This document shows, piece after piece, positions 1 to 8,967 of a stretch of DNA of 64,000 bases. How positions within the stretch are numbered: the stretch's first letter is position 1; each line of letters opens with the position of its first letter. The stretch is from UBA2040 sp002384725 (GTDB lineage Bacteria > Bacteroidota > Bacteroidia > Flavobacteriales_D > Crocinitomicaceae). Below the pieces are notes generated by a model. That model searched no databases and was not told where the DNA came from. It was given only the letters and a program-made list of their open reading frames with translations. Position numbers and translations under genes: made by a program. The stretch covers positions 51,067-115,066 of the forward strand of contig CAWUXE010000003.1 in assembly GCA_963926475.1 (NCBI GenBank), read 5' to 3'.

Positions 1-1190
1 GCTGCGAAAGCTTCTTTCTCAGAAATATCATGGTCAGAAAAGTGAACCCGCATATCTGATGCAGCAAAGCAAACTGCAATAAAAGGAAGCAAGGGCAGCA
101 ACATTTTCTTACTCAGAGAATCCTTTGTTTCAGACTTCATCAGCAAAGACAAGAGCACTAATAAAGTCCCTCCGAAAAAATTTATCCAATACCTTGGTCC
201 ATATTCTTTGAAAAACGAAAGAAAAACGAGAAAACCAATCAGAGCCAAACCATAAAACATCACCACCCGCTGGTTCTCTTGCCATGATCGAATAATAACG
301 ACCAAAAACAATCCAATAAAAGTCCCAAGCATGAGCAATATAAAAACGGAATACCAACTGGGCAGATCAATATCCATCGTGAAATAATGAAATCCAGAAA
401 AACCTGAGCGAAATCCAGAAAATTGAAGCATCAACTGGTTCCATTGGTTTCCATCTGCAAATAATTGAACACTATGCGCCGTTTTATCTCCTATCCAATA
501 AAAATTCACGAGAAAAACCAAGACAATCTGACCAAGCCCAAATCCTGCAAGAGGAACAAGCTTTCTTTTTGCCGTCCATAGCCAATTTCCGACAAAAACC
601 ATGGCAAACAGGAAAAACATGGCCTGGGATTCCAAAAGGAGAAAACTTAGGATAAAAACCATTACAAATCTCCACCATGAGAATGATTTCGTTTCTATTA
701 TAAAGAGTAGAATCGCCGCCAAAAGAAAAGCTGTCGTTCGCATTTGGCTCGCCCATAGATAGAAAGGTGGAAAAAACAGAACAAGAAACAACACAAAAAA
801 CCAGGTTCGTGGGCTTACCCTTTTCGCTTTCAAAAAAAGAGCAATAAATACCATAGCCAATGAATGAATAACCATCCCTGCTAACTTAAGTCCAATGATT
901 TTAGAACCGAGAATCTTAATGAAAACAGCCGAGAAAAAGGTCTCCACCGAAGCAAAACCATAATGCTGACCATAAAAAAAGAAAGGTAATTTACCCGTTC
1001 GAAGGAAATCTTGTGCCATAATGCCGATAATAGCTTCGTCGCCATCAAACCAAAAATTCTTTGAGAAATAAAGAGGTAATCGGATAAAAACATTCACTAA
1101 AAACAACAATAAAAACATCTTCAAAACGAATTGCCAAGTAGCGCCTTCATTCAGATAGCGATGATAAAATTGTTTTTTCTTCTCCTTCAT
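1..1190 (-). CDS. GT-C-like membrane glycosyltransferase, 5' part (cut by window edge)
   Basis: An uninterrupted minus-strand frame runs from an ATG at 1190-1188 to the window edge, giving at least 396 residues with no stop. After a charged start (MKEKKKQFYHRYL) comes a hydrophobic helix, then the loop WFDGDEAIIGIMAQ (about residues 47-60) and FFYGQHYG. An acidic loop after the first membrane helix followed by many hydrophobic segments is typical of GT-C enzymes (GT39/GT83, RgtA-D-like), which transfer sugars from lipid-linked donors in the membrane. At least eight further hydrophobic stretches follow. It diverges from alaS. The C-terminus is missing, and donor and acceptor cannot be inferred. 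Confidence 0.8.
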   Translation of the reverse strand, partial: MKEKKKQFYHRYLNEGATWQFVLKMFLLLFLVNVFIRLPLYFSKNFWFDGDEAIIGIMAQDFLRTGKLPFFFYGQHYGFASVETFFSAVFIKILGSKIIGLKLAGMVIHSLAMVFIALFLKAKRVSPRTWFFVLFLVLFFPPFYLWASQMRTTAFLLAAILLFIIETKSFSWWRFVMVFILSFLLLESQAMFFLFAMVFVGNWLWTAKRKLVPLAGFGLGQIVLVFLVNFYWIGDKTAHSVQLFADGNQWNQLMLQFSGFRSGFSGFHYFTMDIDLPSWYSVFILLMLGTFIGLFLVVIIRSWQENQRVVMFYGLALIGFLVFLSFFKEYGPRYWINFFGGTLLVLLSLLMKSETKDSLSKKMLLPLLPFIAVCFAASDMRVHFSDHDISEKEAFA

Positions 1191-1257
1191 TCTCGGGTTA
1201 AATATCAGAAAAATTAAACTTCCTGTCCTTACCAATTCGCTTTTCAATGAATTCCGC

Positions 1258-1265
1258 TAAATTTG
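1258..1265 (+). promoter_or_regulatory. Bacteroidota -7 box for alaS
   Basis: TAAATTTG matches TAnnTTTG exactly and lies 33 bases upstream of the alaS ATG at 1299. A possible in-frame TTG start at 1263 falls inside this box, which supports the ATG at 1299 as the true start. No clear -33 TTG is visible. Confidence 0.55.
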
Positions 1266-1298
1266 TATCCTTTAAAAGCAATAACAATTCTACACAGC

Positions 1299-3917
1299 AT
1301 GACAATTCAGGAAATAAGAGAGCAATTCTTTCAATTCTTCGCATCAAAAGAACACGAAATCGTTCCTTCGGCACCAATGGTGGTTAAAAATGACCCAACA
1401 TTGATGTTCACAAATGCCGGAATGAATCAATTCAAAGATTATTTCTTGGGCAATGCTGAACCAAAGAATCCACGGGTTGCTAATTCGCAAAAATGTCTTC
1501 GCGTTTCTGGAAAACACAACGATTTAGAGGAAGTTGGCGTAGATACCTATCACCACACTATGTTTGAAATGCTCGGCAACTGGTCGTTCGGTGATTATTT
1601 TAAAACAGAAGCAATAGCATGGGCATGGGAATTGTTGACTGACGTATACAAATTACCGAAGGATAGACTTTATGTCACGGTTTACGAAGGCAATACAGCA
1701 GATGGTGTTCCCTTAGATCAGGAAAGCATAGACATTTGGTCGAAATACATCGACAAAGACAGAATTATTCTTGCCGATAAAAAGGATAACTTCTGGGAAA
1801 TGGGCGAATCAGGACCTTGCGGACCGTGTACAGAAATTCATATCGATTTGCGGGATGAAGCTGAAGTAGCCAAAACATCAGGAAGAGCCATGGTAAATCA
1901 AGATCATCCTCAGGTGATTGAGATTTGGAACAACGTTTTCATACAGTACAACCGCAAGGCGGATGGAAGTTTGGAGAAGTTGAAAAATACGCATGTCGAT
2001 ACGGGAATGGGTCTCGAACGATTGGCGATGGCCATGCAAGGAAAACAATCCAACTACGATACCGATTTATTTCAAGCTTTGATAGGCACAGTTTCTAAGA
2101 TTTCAGGCGTTGCTTACAAACAATCTGAACCAACGGATATTGCACTTCGTGTGATAGCGGACCACGTTCGTGGCATCGCATTTTCAATTACCGACGGACA
2201 ATTGCCTGCCAATTCAGGTGCTGGCTATGTAATCCGCAGAATATTAAGAAGAGCAATACGTTATGGTTATACATCTTTGGGCTTGAAAGAACCTTTTATG
2301 TGTGAAGTTTCTAAGACTTTGGTCAAAGAAATGGGCGATGCCTTCCCTGAATTAAAAGCACAAGAAGGATTGGTGTACAAAGTCATTAAAGAGGAAGAAA
2401 TTAGCTTTTTTAGAACCTTGGAATTGGGTCTCAAGCGAATCGATACTACTATTGCTGAAGCGAAAGCCAAAGGTGAGAACGTATTGAGTGGCGAAACCGT
2501 TTTTGAATTATTCGACACTTATGGTTTCCCGTTAGATTTAACCTCTCTCATCGCTCGTGAAAACGACATGAGTATCAATGAAGATGAGTTTGAAAAAGCG
2601 ATGCAGGTTCAGAAAACGCGTTCGCGCGCTGCAACAGTCCTTGAAACTGGTGATTGGACAGAGATTATAGAAGAGAACGATGAGGAATTTATCGGTTACG
2701 ACTATTTGGAAGCAGGCGTTCAAATCGTAAAATACAGAGCAGTTTCTCAGAAGAAAAAAAACTTCTTTCAAATCGCATTGAATTTAACTCCATTCTATCC
2801 AGAAGGTGGCGGACAAGTTGGTGATTCAGGAGTTTTGGAAAACGAACAAGGCGAAAAAATCTTCATCTTCGACACCAAGAAAGAAAACAACTTAATCGTT
2901 CATTTAACGGAGAAATTACCAGAGAATTTGACAGGTAAATTCAAAGCAAACGTTAATGCAGACAAAAGAAGTAAAACTGCTTTAAATCATACATCCACTC
3001 ACCTTCTTCATCATGCTTTGCGAACAGTTTTGGGCGAACATGTGGAACAAAAAGGATCATTGGTGAATGCCGATTATTTACGGTTTGATTTCAGTCATTT
3101 TTCAAAGGTAACGGACGAAGAAATGTCATTGATTCAGGCGCACATCGATGAAGCAATTCTGATGAACATTGCCCTGAATGAAGAAAGAAATATTCCGATT
3201 AGCATTGCACAAGAAAAAGGTGCTATGGCTTTGTTTGGCGAAAAATATGGCGACACGGTTCGAATGATTCAGTTTGGCGACTCGATTGAATTGTGCGGTG
3301 GAACACACGCTCCTACAACAGGTAAAATTGCTCTAGTTAAAATCCTTTCCGAAGGTGCAGTTGCAGCGGGTGTGAGACGAATTGAGGCAATTACTGGACC
3401 TGCTGCTGAGAAATATTTCAGAGAAAAGGATGCACAAGTTCATGGTTTAATGCAAACCTTAAAAGCACCAAAAGACTTGCAAAAAGCTGTGGAAGATTTA
3501 TTGACAAAGAACTCAGAATTGCAAAAAGAAATTGATGCAATGAAAAGAGAGAATGCGCAGCGTGTCAAAGAAAATCTAAAAACAAAGGTCGAAGACAAAG
3601 GCGATTATCATATTCTCCACTCTATCGTTGATTTGGACGCTGGTTCCGTGAAAGATTTGTTGTTTCAATTCAAAGGTGAATTCCCTAATTTCGTGGGAAT
3701 CATTGGCGGAAAAGAAGGCGATAAATGTAGCTTGAGCATCATGTTTAGTGAAGATTTTGCCAAATCGAAAGATTTAAATGCAGGAAATATCATCCGTGAA
3801 GTCTCATCACACATCCAAGGTGGTGGCGGCGGACAAGCGTTCTTTGCAACTGCCGGTGGAAAAAATGCGAACGGCCTAGACAAAGCCATTGCCGAGGTGC
3901 TGGATAAACTGAATTAA
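1299..3917 (+). CDS. alaS: Alanyl-tRNA synthetase
   Basis: Cytoplasmic enzyme that charges tRNA-Ala and hydrolyses mischarged Ser- and Gly-tRNA. The 872 residues match the usual length. The class II catalytic core starts at MTIQEIREQFFQFF, with motif-like FTNAGMNQFKDYF and MFEMLGNWSFGDYF. The editing domain carries the zinc-type ligands H564, H568 (HTSTH), C666 and H670 (CGGTH). The C-terminal C-Ala domain contains the glycine-rich GGGGGQAFFATAGG. The start at 1299 is preferred over an upstream in-frame TTG because it fits the family N-terminus and the promoter position. It stands alone, divergent from the glycosyltransferase. Confidence 0.97.
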   Translation: MTIQEIREQFFQFFASKEHEIVPSAPMVVKNDPTLMFTNAGMNQFKDYFLGNAEPKNPRVANSQKCLRVSGKHNDLEEVGVDTYHHTMFEMLGNWSFGDYFKTEAIAWAWELLTDVYKLPKDRLYVTVYEGNTADGVPLDQESIDIWSKYIDKDRIILADKKDNFWEMGESGPCGPCTEIHIDLRDEAEVAKTSGRAMVNQDHPQVIEIWNNVFIQYNRKADGSLEKLKNTHVDTGMGLERLAMAMQGKQSNYDTDLFQALIGTVSKISGVAYKQSEPTDIALRVIADHVRGIAFSITDGQLPANSGAGYVIRRILRRAIRYGYTSLGLKEPFMCEVSKTLVKEMGDAFPELKAQEGLVYKVIKEEEISFFRTLELGLKRIDTTIAEAKAKGENVLSGETVFELFDTYGFPLDLTSLIARENDMSINEDEFEKAMQVQKTRSRAATVLETGDWTEIIEENDEEFIGYDYLEAGVQIVKYRAVSQKKKNFFQIALNLTPFYPEGGGQVGDSGVLENEQGEKIFIFDTKKENNLIVHLTEKLPENLTGKFKANVNADKRSKTALNHTSTHLLHHALRTVLGEHVEQKGSLVNADYLRFDFSHFSKVTDEEMSLIQAHIDEAILMNIALNEERNIPISIAQEKGAMALFGEKYGDTVRMIQFGDSIELCGGTHAPTTGKIALVKILSEGAVAAGVRRIEAITGPAAEKYFREKDAQVHGLMQTLKAPKDLQKAVEDLLTKNSELQKEIDAMKRENAQRVKENLKTKVEDKGDYHILHSIVDLDAGSVKDLLFQFKGEFPNFVGIIGGKEGDKCSLSIMFSEDFAKSKDLNAGNIIREVSSHIQGGGGGQAFFATAGGKNANGLDKAIAEVLDKLN

Positions 3918-3921
3918 TTTC

Positions 3922-4269
3922 ATGTCTCAGGACGATTTTTATTTCAAGAAAAAAAGAGCCGCTGAAAAGTTGTTTTCTTGCTTTGCGCGATATTATTCTC
4001 TACCACAATCCTGAAATTTCAGAAACGATTACAGTACGGTTTACCCTGTTTCCGTTTTGGAAAAAAGATTCTCTGTTATTTATGGCAAGTTAAAAAAAAC
4101 GAGATATCCATATATTTTGATGGCAGATGGAGGATTAATCGATCATCCCAAACTAGAACAAGGCGATAGGAAGCGCATGAAGAGTTATGGCATCGACCCA
4201 AATGTGGATTTGAATCTCAAAGAAATCGGCGAAATTCTCGAAATCGGTATAAATTTACATCGGAAATAA
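3922..4269 (+). pseudogene. Degraded ORF of unknown family (in-frame stop)
   Basis: A frame starting at ATG 3922 (MSQDDFYFKKKRAAEK) meets a TGA at about 4012. The same frame then stays open to TAA at 4267-4269, giving a charged, coding-looking stretch that includes YPYILMADGGLIDHPKLEQ. The second part has only a TTG (4057) or an internal ATG as a possible start. The simplest reading is one gene with a nonsense codon and possibly internal loss, but two unrelated short ORFs are possible. The family is not recognised. Confidence 0.35.
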
Positions 4270-4386
4270 TTTTTAACACTGATAATGGTATTAATTATCT
4301 TATAAATACTCCTTTAAACCTCTATCGGTATTATATTTCAGAACATATATTACTGACGTTTAAAATAAAAAATATAACTTTCCTTT

Positions 4387-5022
4387 ATGAATCCTTTGAT
4401 AGACAATTATATAGCGAGGTCCATCAATTGGCAAACCGAAATGCAGTCTTTGCGTGGAATATTATTAGAATGTTCCCTCACCGAAGAATTGAAATGGAAA
4501 GTGCCGACCTATACGTTCAATGGCAAAAACGTTTGCATCATAGGTAAATTCAGGGACTATGTGGTTTTGAGTTTTATGAAAGGCGTTTTGCTCAAGGACG
4601 TATTAAAATTGCTCCAAAAGCCTGGTAAAAATTCGAGATCCATTATGATTTTCAAATTTACGTCCAACAAGGAAATTCTAGACATAGAACAAGACATCAA
4701 ATCCTACATTTACGAAGCTATAGAAATGGAAAAAGCAGGATTGAAGGTTGGCATTAAACCAACAGACAAATTAGACTTTCCAGAAGAATTGCTCAAGATT
4801 TTGAACGAAAAACCCGACTTGAAGAAAGCTTTTTATGCTTTGACTCCTGGTCGACAAAGAGGTTACAACCTTCATTTTTCAGGAGCAAAACAGTCCGCAA
4901 CTCGCACTTCTCGCGTTATTGAAGCATCACCAAAAATTTCAGCTGGATTAGGTATGCAAGACTGTTATTGTGGTCAATCGAAACGATATCCGCGTTGCGA
5001 TGGTTCGCATAAATATTTGTAG
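4387..5022 (+). CDS. YdeI/DUF1801 protein with C-terminal CDGSH-type [2Fe-2S] motif
   Basis: 211 residues. The body is a YdeI/OmpD-associated, DUF1801-type protein: an N-terminal DUF1801 fold (LKWKVPTYTFNGKNVC) and the C-terminal signature ALTPGRQRGYNLHFSGAKQ at about residues 151-169. The last 20 residues carry C193-Y-C195, S198, P202, C204-D-G-S-H208, which fits C-x-C-x2-S-x3-P-x-C-D-G-S-H exactly. In CDGSH proteins the three Cys and the His bind a [2Fe-2S] cluster. Cluster binding here is inferred from the motif alone. No partner gene is adjacent, since flanking DNA holds remnants and a lipoprotein. Confidence 0.85.
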   Translation: MNPLIDNYIARSINWQTEMQSLRGILLECSLTEELKWKVPTYTFNGKNVCIIGKFRDYVVLSFMKGVLLKDVLKLLQKPGKNSRSIMIFKFTSNKEILDIEQDIKSYIYEAIEMEKAGLKVGIKPTDKLDFPEELLKILNEKPDLKKAFYALTPGRQRGYNLHFSGAKQSATRTSRVIEASPKISAGLGMQDCYCGQSKRYPRCDGSHKYL

Positions 5023-5113
5023 CTTGCGGTAGAGTTTTAGACTAATTTACAGTGTAAACTGATATTGCCCGAAGGAATTGACTTACCTTTCAAGTGAATC
5101 AATACACCATATT

Positions 5114-5677
5114 ATGCTCAAGGTATTATACATTTTAATTTCCCTATCTCTTTCGAGTTGTTCTGCAGAAAAAACAAAAGTAAATACTGTCAGAACGGCT
5201 TCGGACCCTTATTCTGTTGCTACTAAAACACAAAGAAGATTCAATCAGAAACTGGAAGAAAAAGATCCATACACGATAGAATTCAGTATGGAGGAATTGA
5301 AAAACAACGAATATTATATTTCGGTGAATGTCGTTCCAGACGAAGGAAGTTATTTCATGTCTCCATTATCTTCAAAAGCCTACAAAGGCACGTTTCAAAT
5401 AGAATTTAATGACACCAAAAACCTTTTAAAGGTGAGCAAAGATTATCTGGAATCACCCGCATCGATTGTCGAAGTAGACCCTTTTTCAGGTTTGCCTGCT
5501 CATTTCGTTCGACAAAACACCACGTACCAACAAAAGTTCAAAACACGTTCTGTTGCTGATTTTGAAGTGTTAGGTAAGGTACAATTTGTTATCGAACCCA
5601 AATGCACCATGGAAAATTATACTTTTAGAGTTTATCGTAAAGATGGAGTGATGAACATTGAATTGTCGAGTTGTTAA
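5114..5677 (+). CDS. Hypothetical lipoprotein
   Basis: 187 residues from the ATG at 5114. An upstream in-frame TTG at 5078 would spoil the signal peptide. The N-terminus MLKVLYILISLSLSSC is a classic lipoprotein signal with lipobox LSSC. The mature part is soluble and beta-rich in appearance (YYISVNVVPDEGSYFMSPLS; FKGTFQIEFND-like strands), and it ends in a lone cysteine. I do not recognise the family. It is probably anchored in the outer or inner membrane. Confidence 0.75.
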   Translation: MLKVLYILISLSLSSCSAEKTKVNTVRTASDPYSVATKTQRRFNQKLEEKDPYTIEFSMEELKNNEYYISVNVVPDEGSYFMSPLSSKAYKGTFQIEFNDTKNLLKVSKDYLESPASIVEVDPFSGLPAHFVRQNTTYQQKFKTRSVADFEVLGKVQFVIEPKCTMENYTFRVYRKDGVMNIELSSC

Positions 5678-5698
5678 TCTGATTTCATGAATTAAAAC

Positions 5699-5785
5699 GA
5701 CAAACGTTTCAAAGTTGTCGCCAATTGGAACAATGGTGAAGTTTCTGAAGAGGTGATTTTTCATTCCAAACAGAAAATTGGATGA
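5699..5785 (+). pseudogene. Short coding-like remnant downstream of the lipoprotein
   Basis: In the same frame as the upstream lipoprotein, after its TAA and one more stop, lies a 28-codon stretch beginning DKRFKVVANWNNGEVSEEV and closed by TGA. A further open stretch (IWGNALNIEFKGTSL) follows. Composition looks coding but there is no start codon. Probably a gene fragment; family unknown. Confidence 0.25.
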
Positions 5786-5863
5786 ATCTGGGGAAATGCG
5801 TTAAATATTGAATTCAAAGGAACTTCACTCAAAAACGGTAGGCCTTACCCTACAAAGCCCTCG

Positions 5864-5871
5864 TATCTTTG
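5864..5871 (+). promoter_or_regulatory. -7 box upstream of short ORF 5888
   Basis: TATCTTTG matches TAnnTTTG, 16 bases before the ATG at 5888, a spacing typical of Bacteroidota promoters. No -33 TTG is evident. Confidence 0.45.
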
Positions 5872-5887
5872 CCCCAAAATTGGAAAA

Positions 5888-6049
5888 ATGACCAAAGCGC
5901 AAATTTGGAAAAAGAATACGCAAGAAGAGATTGAAACAAAAGTCTTTGGAGCTTCAAGGGAGAACATCAACTACAACGAACAAGTAATCCTTGGAATTCC
6001 TGCTTCTTATCTAGACGATCACGCTTTTAAATATTTATTTGAGAACTGA
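5888..6049 (+). pseudogene. 53-residue ORF, probably a truncated N-terminus of a larger enzyme
   Basis: ATG 5888 to TGA 6047-6049 gives MTKAQIWKKNTQEEIETKVF, then GASRENINYNEQVILGIPAS, then a short tail. From memory this resembles the first ~50 residues of PLP-dependent group II decarboxylase/aminotransferase-like proteins of Bacteroidota (a VLG-P-AS-Y-LD-like motif). That is unverified. It has its own promoter box and ends abruptly just before the methyltransferase, so it looks like a 5' stub left by a deletion. A genuine small protein is the alternative. Confidence 0.4.
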
Positions 6050-6083
6050 TTCCATTACGTTATACTCCTTATTTTTGGCGAAG

Positions 6084-7013
6084 ATGAACAACGATTATTT
6101 TTTAAGCGAAGCTAATTTAAAAGAGCATCTTGCCGTGATTGAGAAGATTTTTGAAACAGATAAAATTCTCAATGAAGACATCAACCTAACGAAAATCCAG
6201 AAGTATTACCGAGACAGTAATTTTGGCTACAACTTGGCGCACAGTAAAGAAGGTTCGGTACACATGGCGATTAACTATGACGGTGTTTTTCATGAAGATG
6301 GATATTATGAGCAAGTCAAAGAAATAGACGAAATCATAAAGAAAAAAGAGGCCAGAGTGCTCGAATTAGGTTGCGGTAAAGGATTCAATTCTAAATATTT
6401 AGCGGAACGAAATCCGAATATTGGTTTTCAAGGTATAGACGTTACAGAACGGCATTTGAAGTATGCGGCAGCCAAATCGAAGGAAATTGAAAATTTAACT
6501 GTCGCTTTTGGTGATTTCCATGAACTACAATTCAACGACCAGCAATTCGATTATGTTTTTGAGTTGGAATCCGTTTGTCATTCAGATAATCCGGAGAAAG
6601 TGCTTTCAGAAGTTCACCGTGTTTTGCAGCCTGGAGGAAAATTCATTCTTTTTGAAGGTTTTCGCACGAAGAATTTCGACCATCTCTCTCCTAATCAGAA
6701 AAAAGCGAGTTACCTCATTGAGAAAACGATGGGCGTAAACAATGGTCACAACATTGAAGAATGGCTGAAAATTGCAGAGAAAATCGGATTTGAAGTAGAA
6801 GTGAACGACGATATTTCCGAAGCCATCATGCCCAATTTAAGTCGTTTTCATCGCTTAGCTGGGAAGTATTTTAAACGTGTTGGTTTGGCAAAAGTCGTGT
6901 ACAAAATCATGTCGAAAAACTTAATTAAAAACACGATAGCTGGGTGGTTGATGCCGTTTTCAATTATGCAGGGAATGCAGAGTTATAATCGAATAATCTT
7001 GTTGAAGAAATGA
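6084..7013 (+). CDS. SAM-dependent methyltransferase (class I, sterol/MPBQ-like)
   Basis: 309 residues from the ATG at 6084. An earlier in-frame start at 6039 would overlap the preceding ORF. Motif I, VLELGCGKGFN, lies at about residues 90-101, with downstream GIDVTERHLKYAAAK (acidic SAM contact) and the Methyltransf_11 block EVHRVLQPGGKFILFEGF. The layout resembles Erg6/gamma-tocopherol-type C- or O-methyltransferases acting on hydrophobic small molecules. The substrate is unknown. TATTTTTG at 6070-6077 is very close to the ATG. Its stop codon overlaps a tiny lipoprotein ORF. Confidence 0.85.
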   Translation: MNNDYFLSEANLKEHLAVIEKIFETDKILNEDINLTKIQKYYRDSNFGYNLAHSKEGSVHMAINYDGVFHEDGYYEQVKEIDEIIKKKEARVLELGCGKGFNSKYLAERNPNIGFQGIDVTERHLKYAAAKSKEIENLTVAFGDFHELQFNDQQFDYVFELESVCHSDNPEKVLSEVHRVLQPGGKFILFEGFRTKNFDHLSPNQKKASYLIEKTMGVNNGHNIEEWLKIAEKIGFEVEVNDDISEAIMPNLSRFHRLAGKYFKRVGLAKVVYKIMSKNLIKNTIAGWLMPFSIMQGMQSYNRIILLKK

Positions 7014-7072
7014 GAATAGGCTTAATATTAGTATCAATTGTAATTCTGAGTTCGTGTGGAATTTTTAGATGA
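7010..7072 (+). pseudogene. 20-residue lipoprotein signal ORF (remnant or micro-lipoprotein)
   Basis: ATG overlaps the methyltransferase stop (ATGA). The ORF reads MRIGLILVSIVILSSCGIFR then TGA, a complete signal peptide with lipobox LSSC and only five residues from the lipidated Cys on. Most likely the 5' end of a lost lipoprotein gene formerly coupled to the methyltransferase. A real micro-lipoprotein cannot be excluded. Confidence 0.4.
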
Positions 7073-7230
7073 GGTATTGTTGATAACTGAGTTAAATGTC
7101 ATTTGATCAGTTGTTTGTGAATTTCAAATTGAACTCTATTCAATTGTAAAACAATTACTTAAACTCCAACACACAACTTTTGCTGAACCCATTCAGCACT
7201 CACTTGTACAGATCAAAAAATAAAACAATC

Positions 7231-8949
7231 ATGTACAAATCAATTTTTATTACACTCATCAGTTTTGTCTTTACTACATCCTTATATGCTACCGAGGAAG
7301 ACATTATTAAATCTGATATCACCGAAGTAACGGTGTATGCAAAAGGAGCGCAAATCAAACGAAAAGCTTCTTATTCTATCAAAGCTGGAGTAACGAAAGT
7401 CATCATCGACGGAGTAAGTCCAAACATTGACCCGAATAGTCTACAGGTCATTGCAAGTGGCAATTCTGTGATTATTATCGATTCTAAGTATTCTCTTTTT
7501 TACCCAAAACCGAAAGAAATAAAATTGGAGGGACTTCCTTTAAAAGTTCGATTAGACATTGCTAAGTTGGAAGATTCCTTGAAGCGAATCAATTATGAAA
7601 TTCAACAAATTCAGGATAACATCGACGTTTATACAGCCACTAAGAACATTTTATCCAATAACGGTACGATGAAAAGTCAGGGAAAAGTAAACGACTCGAT
7701 TCAACTTTTGAAACAAGCGATCGATTTCTACATGTCAAAAATGTTGGAACTCAACCAGAATCTGACCATTCAAAAGAAAAAACATGCCGATAAATCGGAA
7801 GTCAGAAATGAAATGAATACTCGATTGTCCAAATTGAGAAATTTCCAAAACGATGCAAAACTCAATCCTAAACCGAAAGGACCAAGTCATCGAATAACCG
7901 TAACACTTTCATCCGCTGCAGCTGCTTCGGGTAAAATGATTGTTTCTTATCTCGTAAGCGAAGCAGGTTGGACACCACTTTACGACATGCGTGCAGATGT
8001 AACAAGTGGAAATATCAACATGAACTACAAGGCGCAAGTCTATCAGAATTCAGGTGAAGATTGGGAGAATATCAAATTAAATATTTCCACCAACAATCCT
8101 TTCCAGAATAAAACTTTGCCGACAATGCATCCGTGGTACATCACCTACAATAACTACCAATTGCAACAAAAAGAATTGGACAACAAACGCAAGAATTTGG
8201 AAATTTCTCGGAACAACAACGGCAATTACGGCAATGTCCCAAGACCAGTTACAGAAGCTATTGAAGACGCTGTTTACACAAACAATTCAGGAGTTGCATA
8301 CAATGCTAAAACAACAGCAGATTTCACAACTGTCGTGGATCATATGATTTCAGCTGAATTTCAAATTGACTTGCCGTACGATATCAAAAGCAACAATGAA
8401 CAACACATGGTTTTGATTAAAAACATGAATATTCCTGCTCAATATCGCTATTACACTATTCCAAAATTGGATCAACAGGCGTATTTAATTGCTGAATTGA
8501 CAAATCTTTCCGAATTACAATTGGTTCCAGCTCAAGCCAATATCTTCTTCGATGATAGTTATATTGGAGAAACATACTTGAATCCTTCGCAATTGGACGA
8601 CACGGTGAACTTCAGTTTAGGAAAAGATCCAAACATTATCGTTCGTCGTACTTTGATGAAAGACGAATGCAAGGAAAGAATTGTTGGCAACAACAAGGAA
8701 CAAACGAAAGCCTACAATATTGAAATCAGAAATTTGAAATCGGCACCAGTAGAAATTATCGTTTTGGATCAAATTCCAATCACGACGAATCCTGAAATAG
8801 AGATTACAGTATTGGACAAAGACAGAGCAATACACACCGAAAAAACAGGTAATCTCGAATGGAAGTTAAAAATCAAACCGAAAGAAAAAGAAAATATCAA
8901 TTTCCGATACCGCGTGAAACACAACAAGGATATGAAGATTTTCTTATAG
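7231..8949 (+). CDS. DUF4139 domain protein (MuiA-like family), secreted
   Basis: 572 residues from the ATG at 7231, where a signal peptide begins (MYKSIFITLISFVFTTSLYA). An upstream in-frame start at 7180 would bury it. The N-terminal DUF4140 region (ITEVTVYAKGAQIKRKA) is followed by a coiled-coil segment at about residues 105-205. The C-terminal DUF4139 beta domain includes YLVSEAGWTPLYDMRAD and ends in strands typical of the family. Related proteins are called mucoidy inhibitor MuiA-like; the molecular role is unknown. Probably periplasmic or surface-exposed. A strong terminator follows. Confidence 0.9.
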   Translation: MYKSIFITLISFVFTTSLYATEEDIIKSDITEVTVYAKGAQIKRKASYSIKAGVTKVIIDGVSPNIDPNSLQVIASGNSVIIIDSKYSLFYPKPKEIKLEGLPLKVRLDIAKLEDSLKRINYEIQQIQDNIDVYTATKNILSNNGTMKSQGKVNDSIQLLKQAIDFYMSKMLELNQNLTIQKKKHADKSEVRNEMNTRLSKLRNFQNDAKLNPKPKGPSHRITVTLSSAAAASGKMIVSYLVSEAGWTPLYDMRADVTSGNINMNYKAQVYQNSGEDWENIKLNISTNNPFQNKTLPTMHPWYITYNNYQLQQKELDNKRKNLEISRNNNGNYGNVPRPVTEAIEDAVYTNNSGVAYNAKTTADFTTVVDHMISAEFQIDLPYDIKSNNEQHMVLIKNMNIPAQYRYYTIPKLDQQAYLIAELTNLSELQLVPAQANIFFDDSYIGETYLNPSQLDDTVNFSLGKDPNIIVRRTLMKDECKERIVGNNKEQTKAYNIEIRNLKSAPVEIIVLDQIPITTNPEIEITVLDKDRAIHTEKTGNLEWKLKIKPKEKENINFRYRVKHNKDMKIFL

Positions 8950-8967
8950 TTATATGGAAAAAAGAGG

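Noticed and set aside
4375..4382. TAACTTTC as a possible -7 box for the DUF1801 gene
   Set aside because: Last base differs from TAnnTTTG, and it ends only 4 bases before the ATG, too close for a usual leader.
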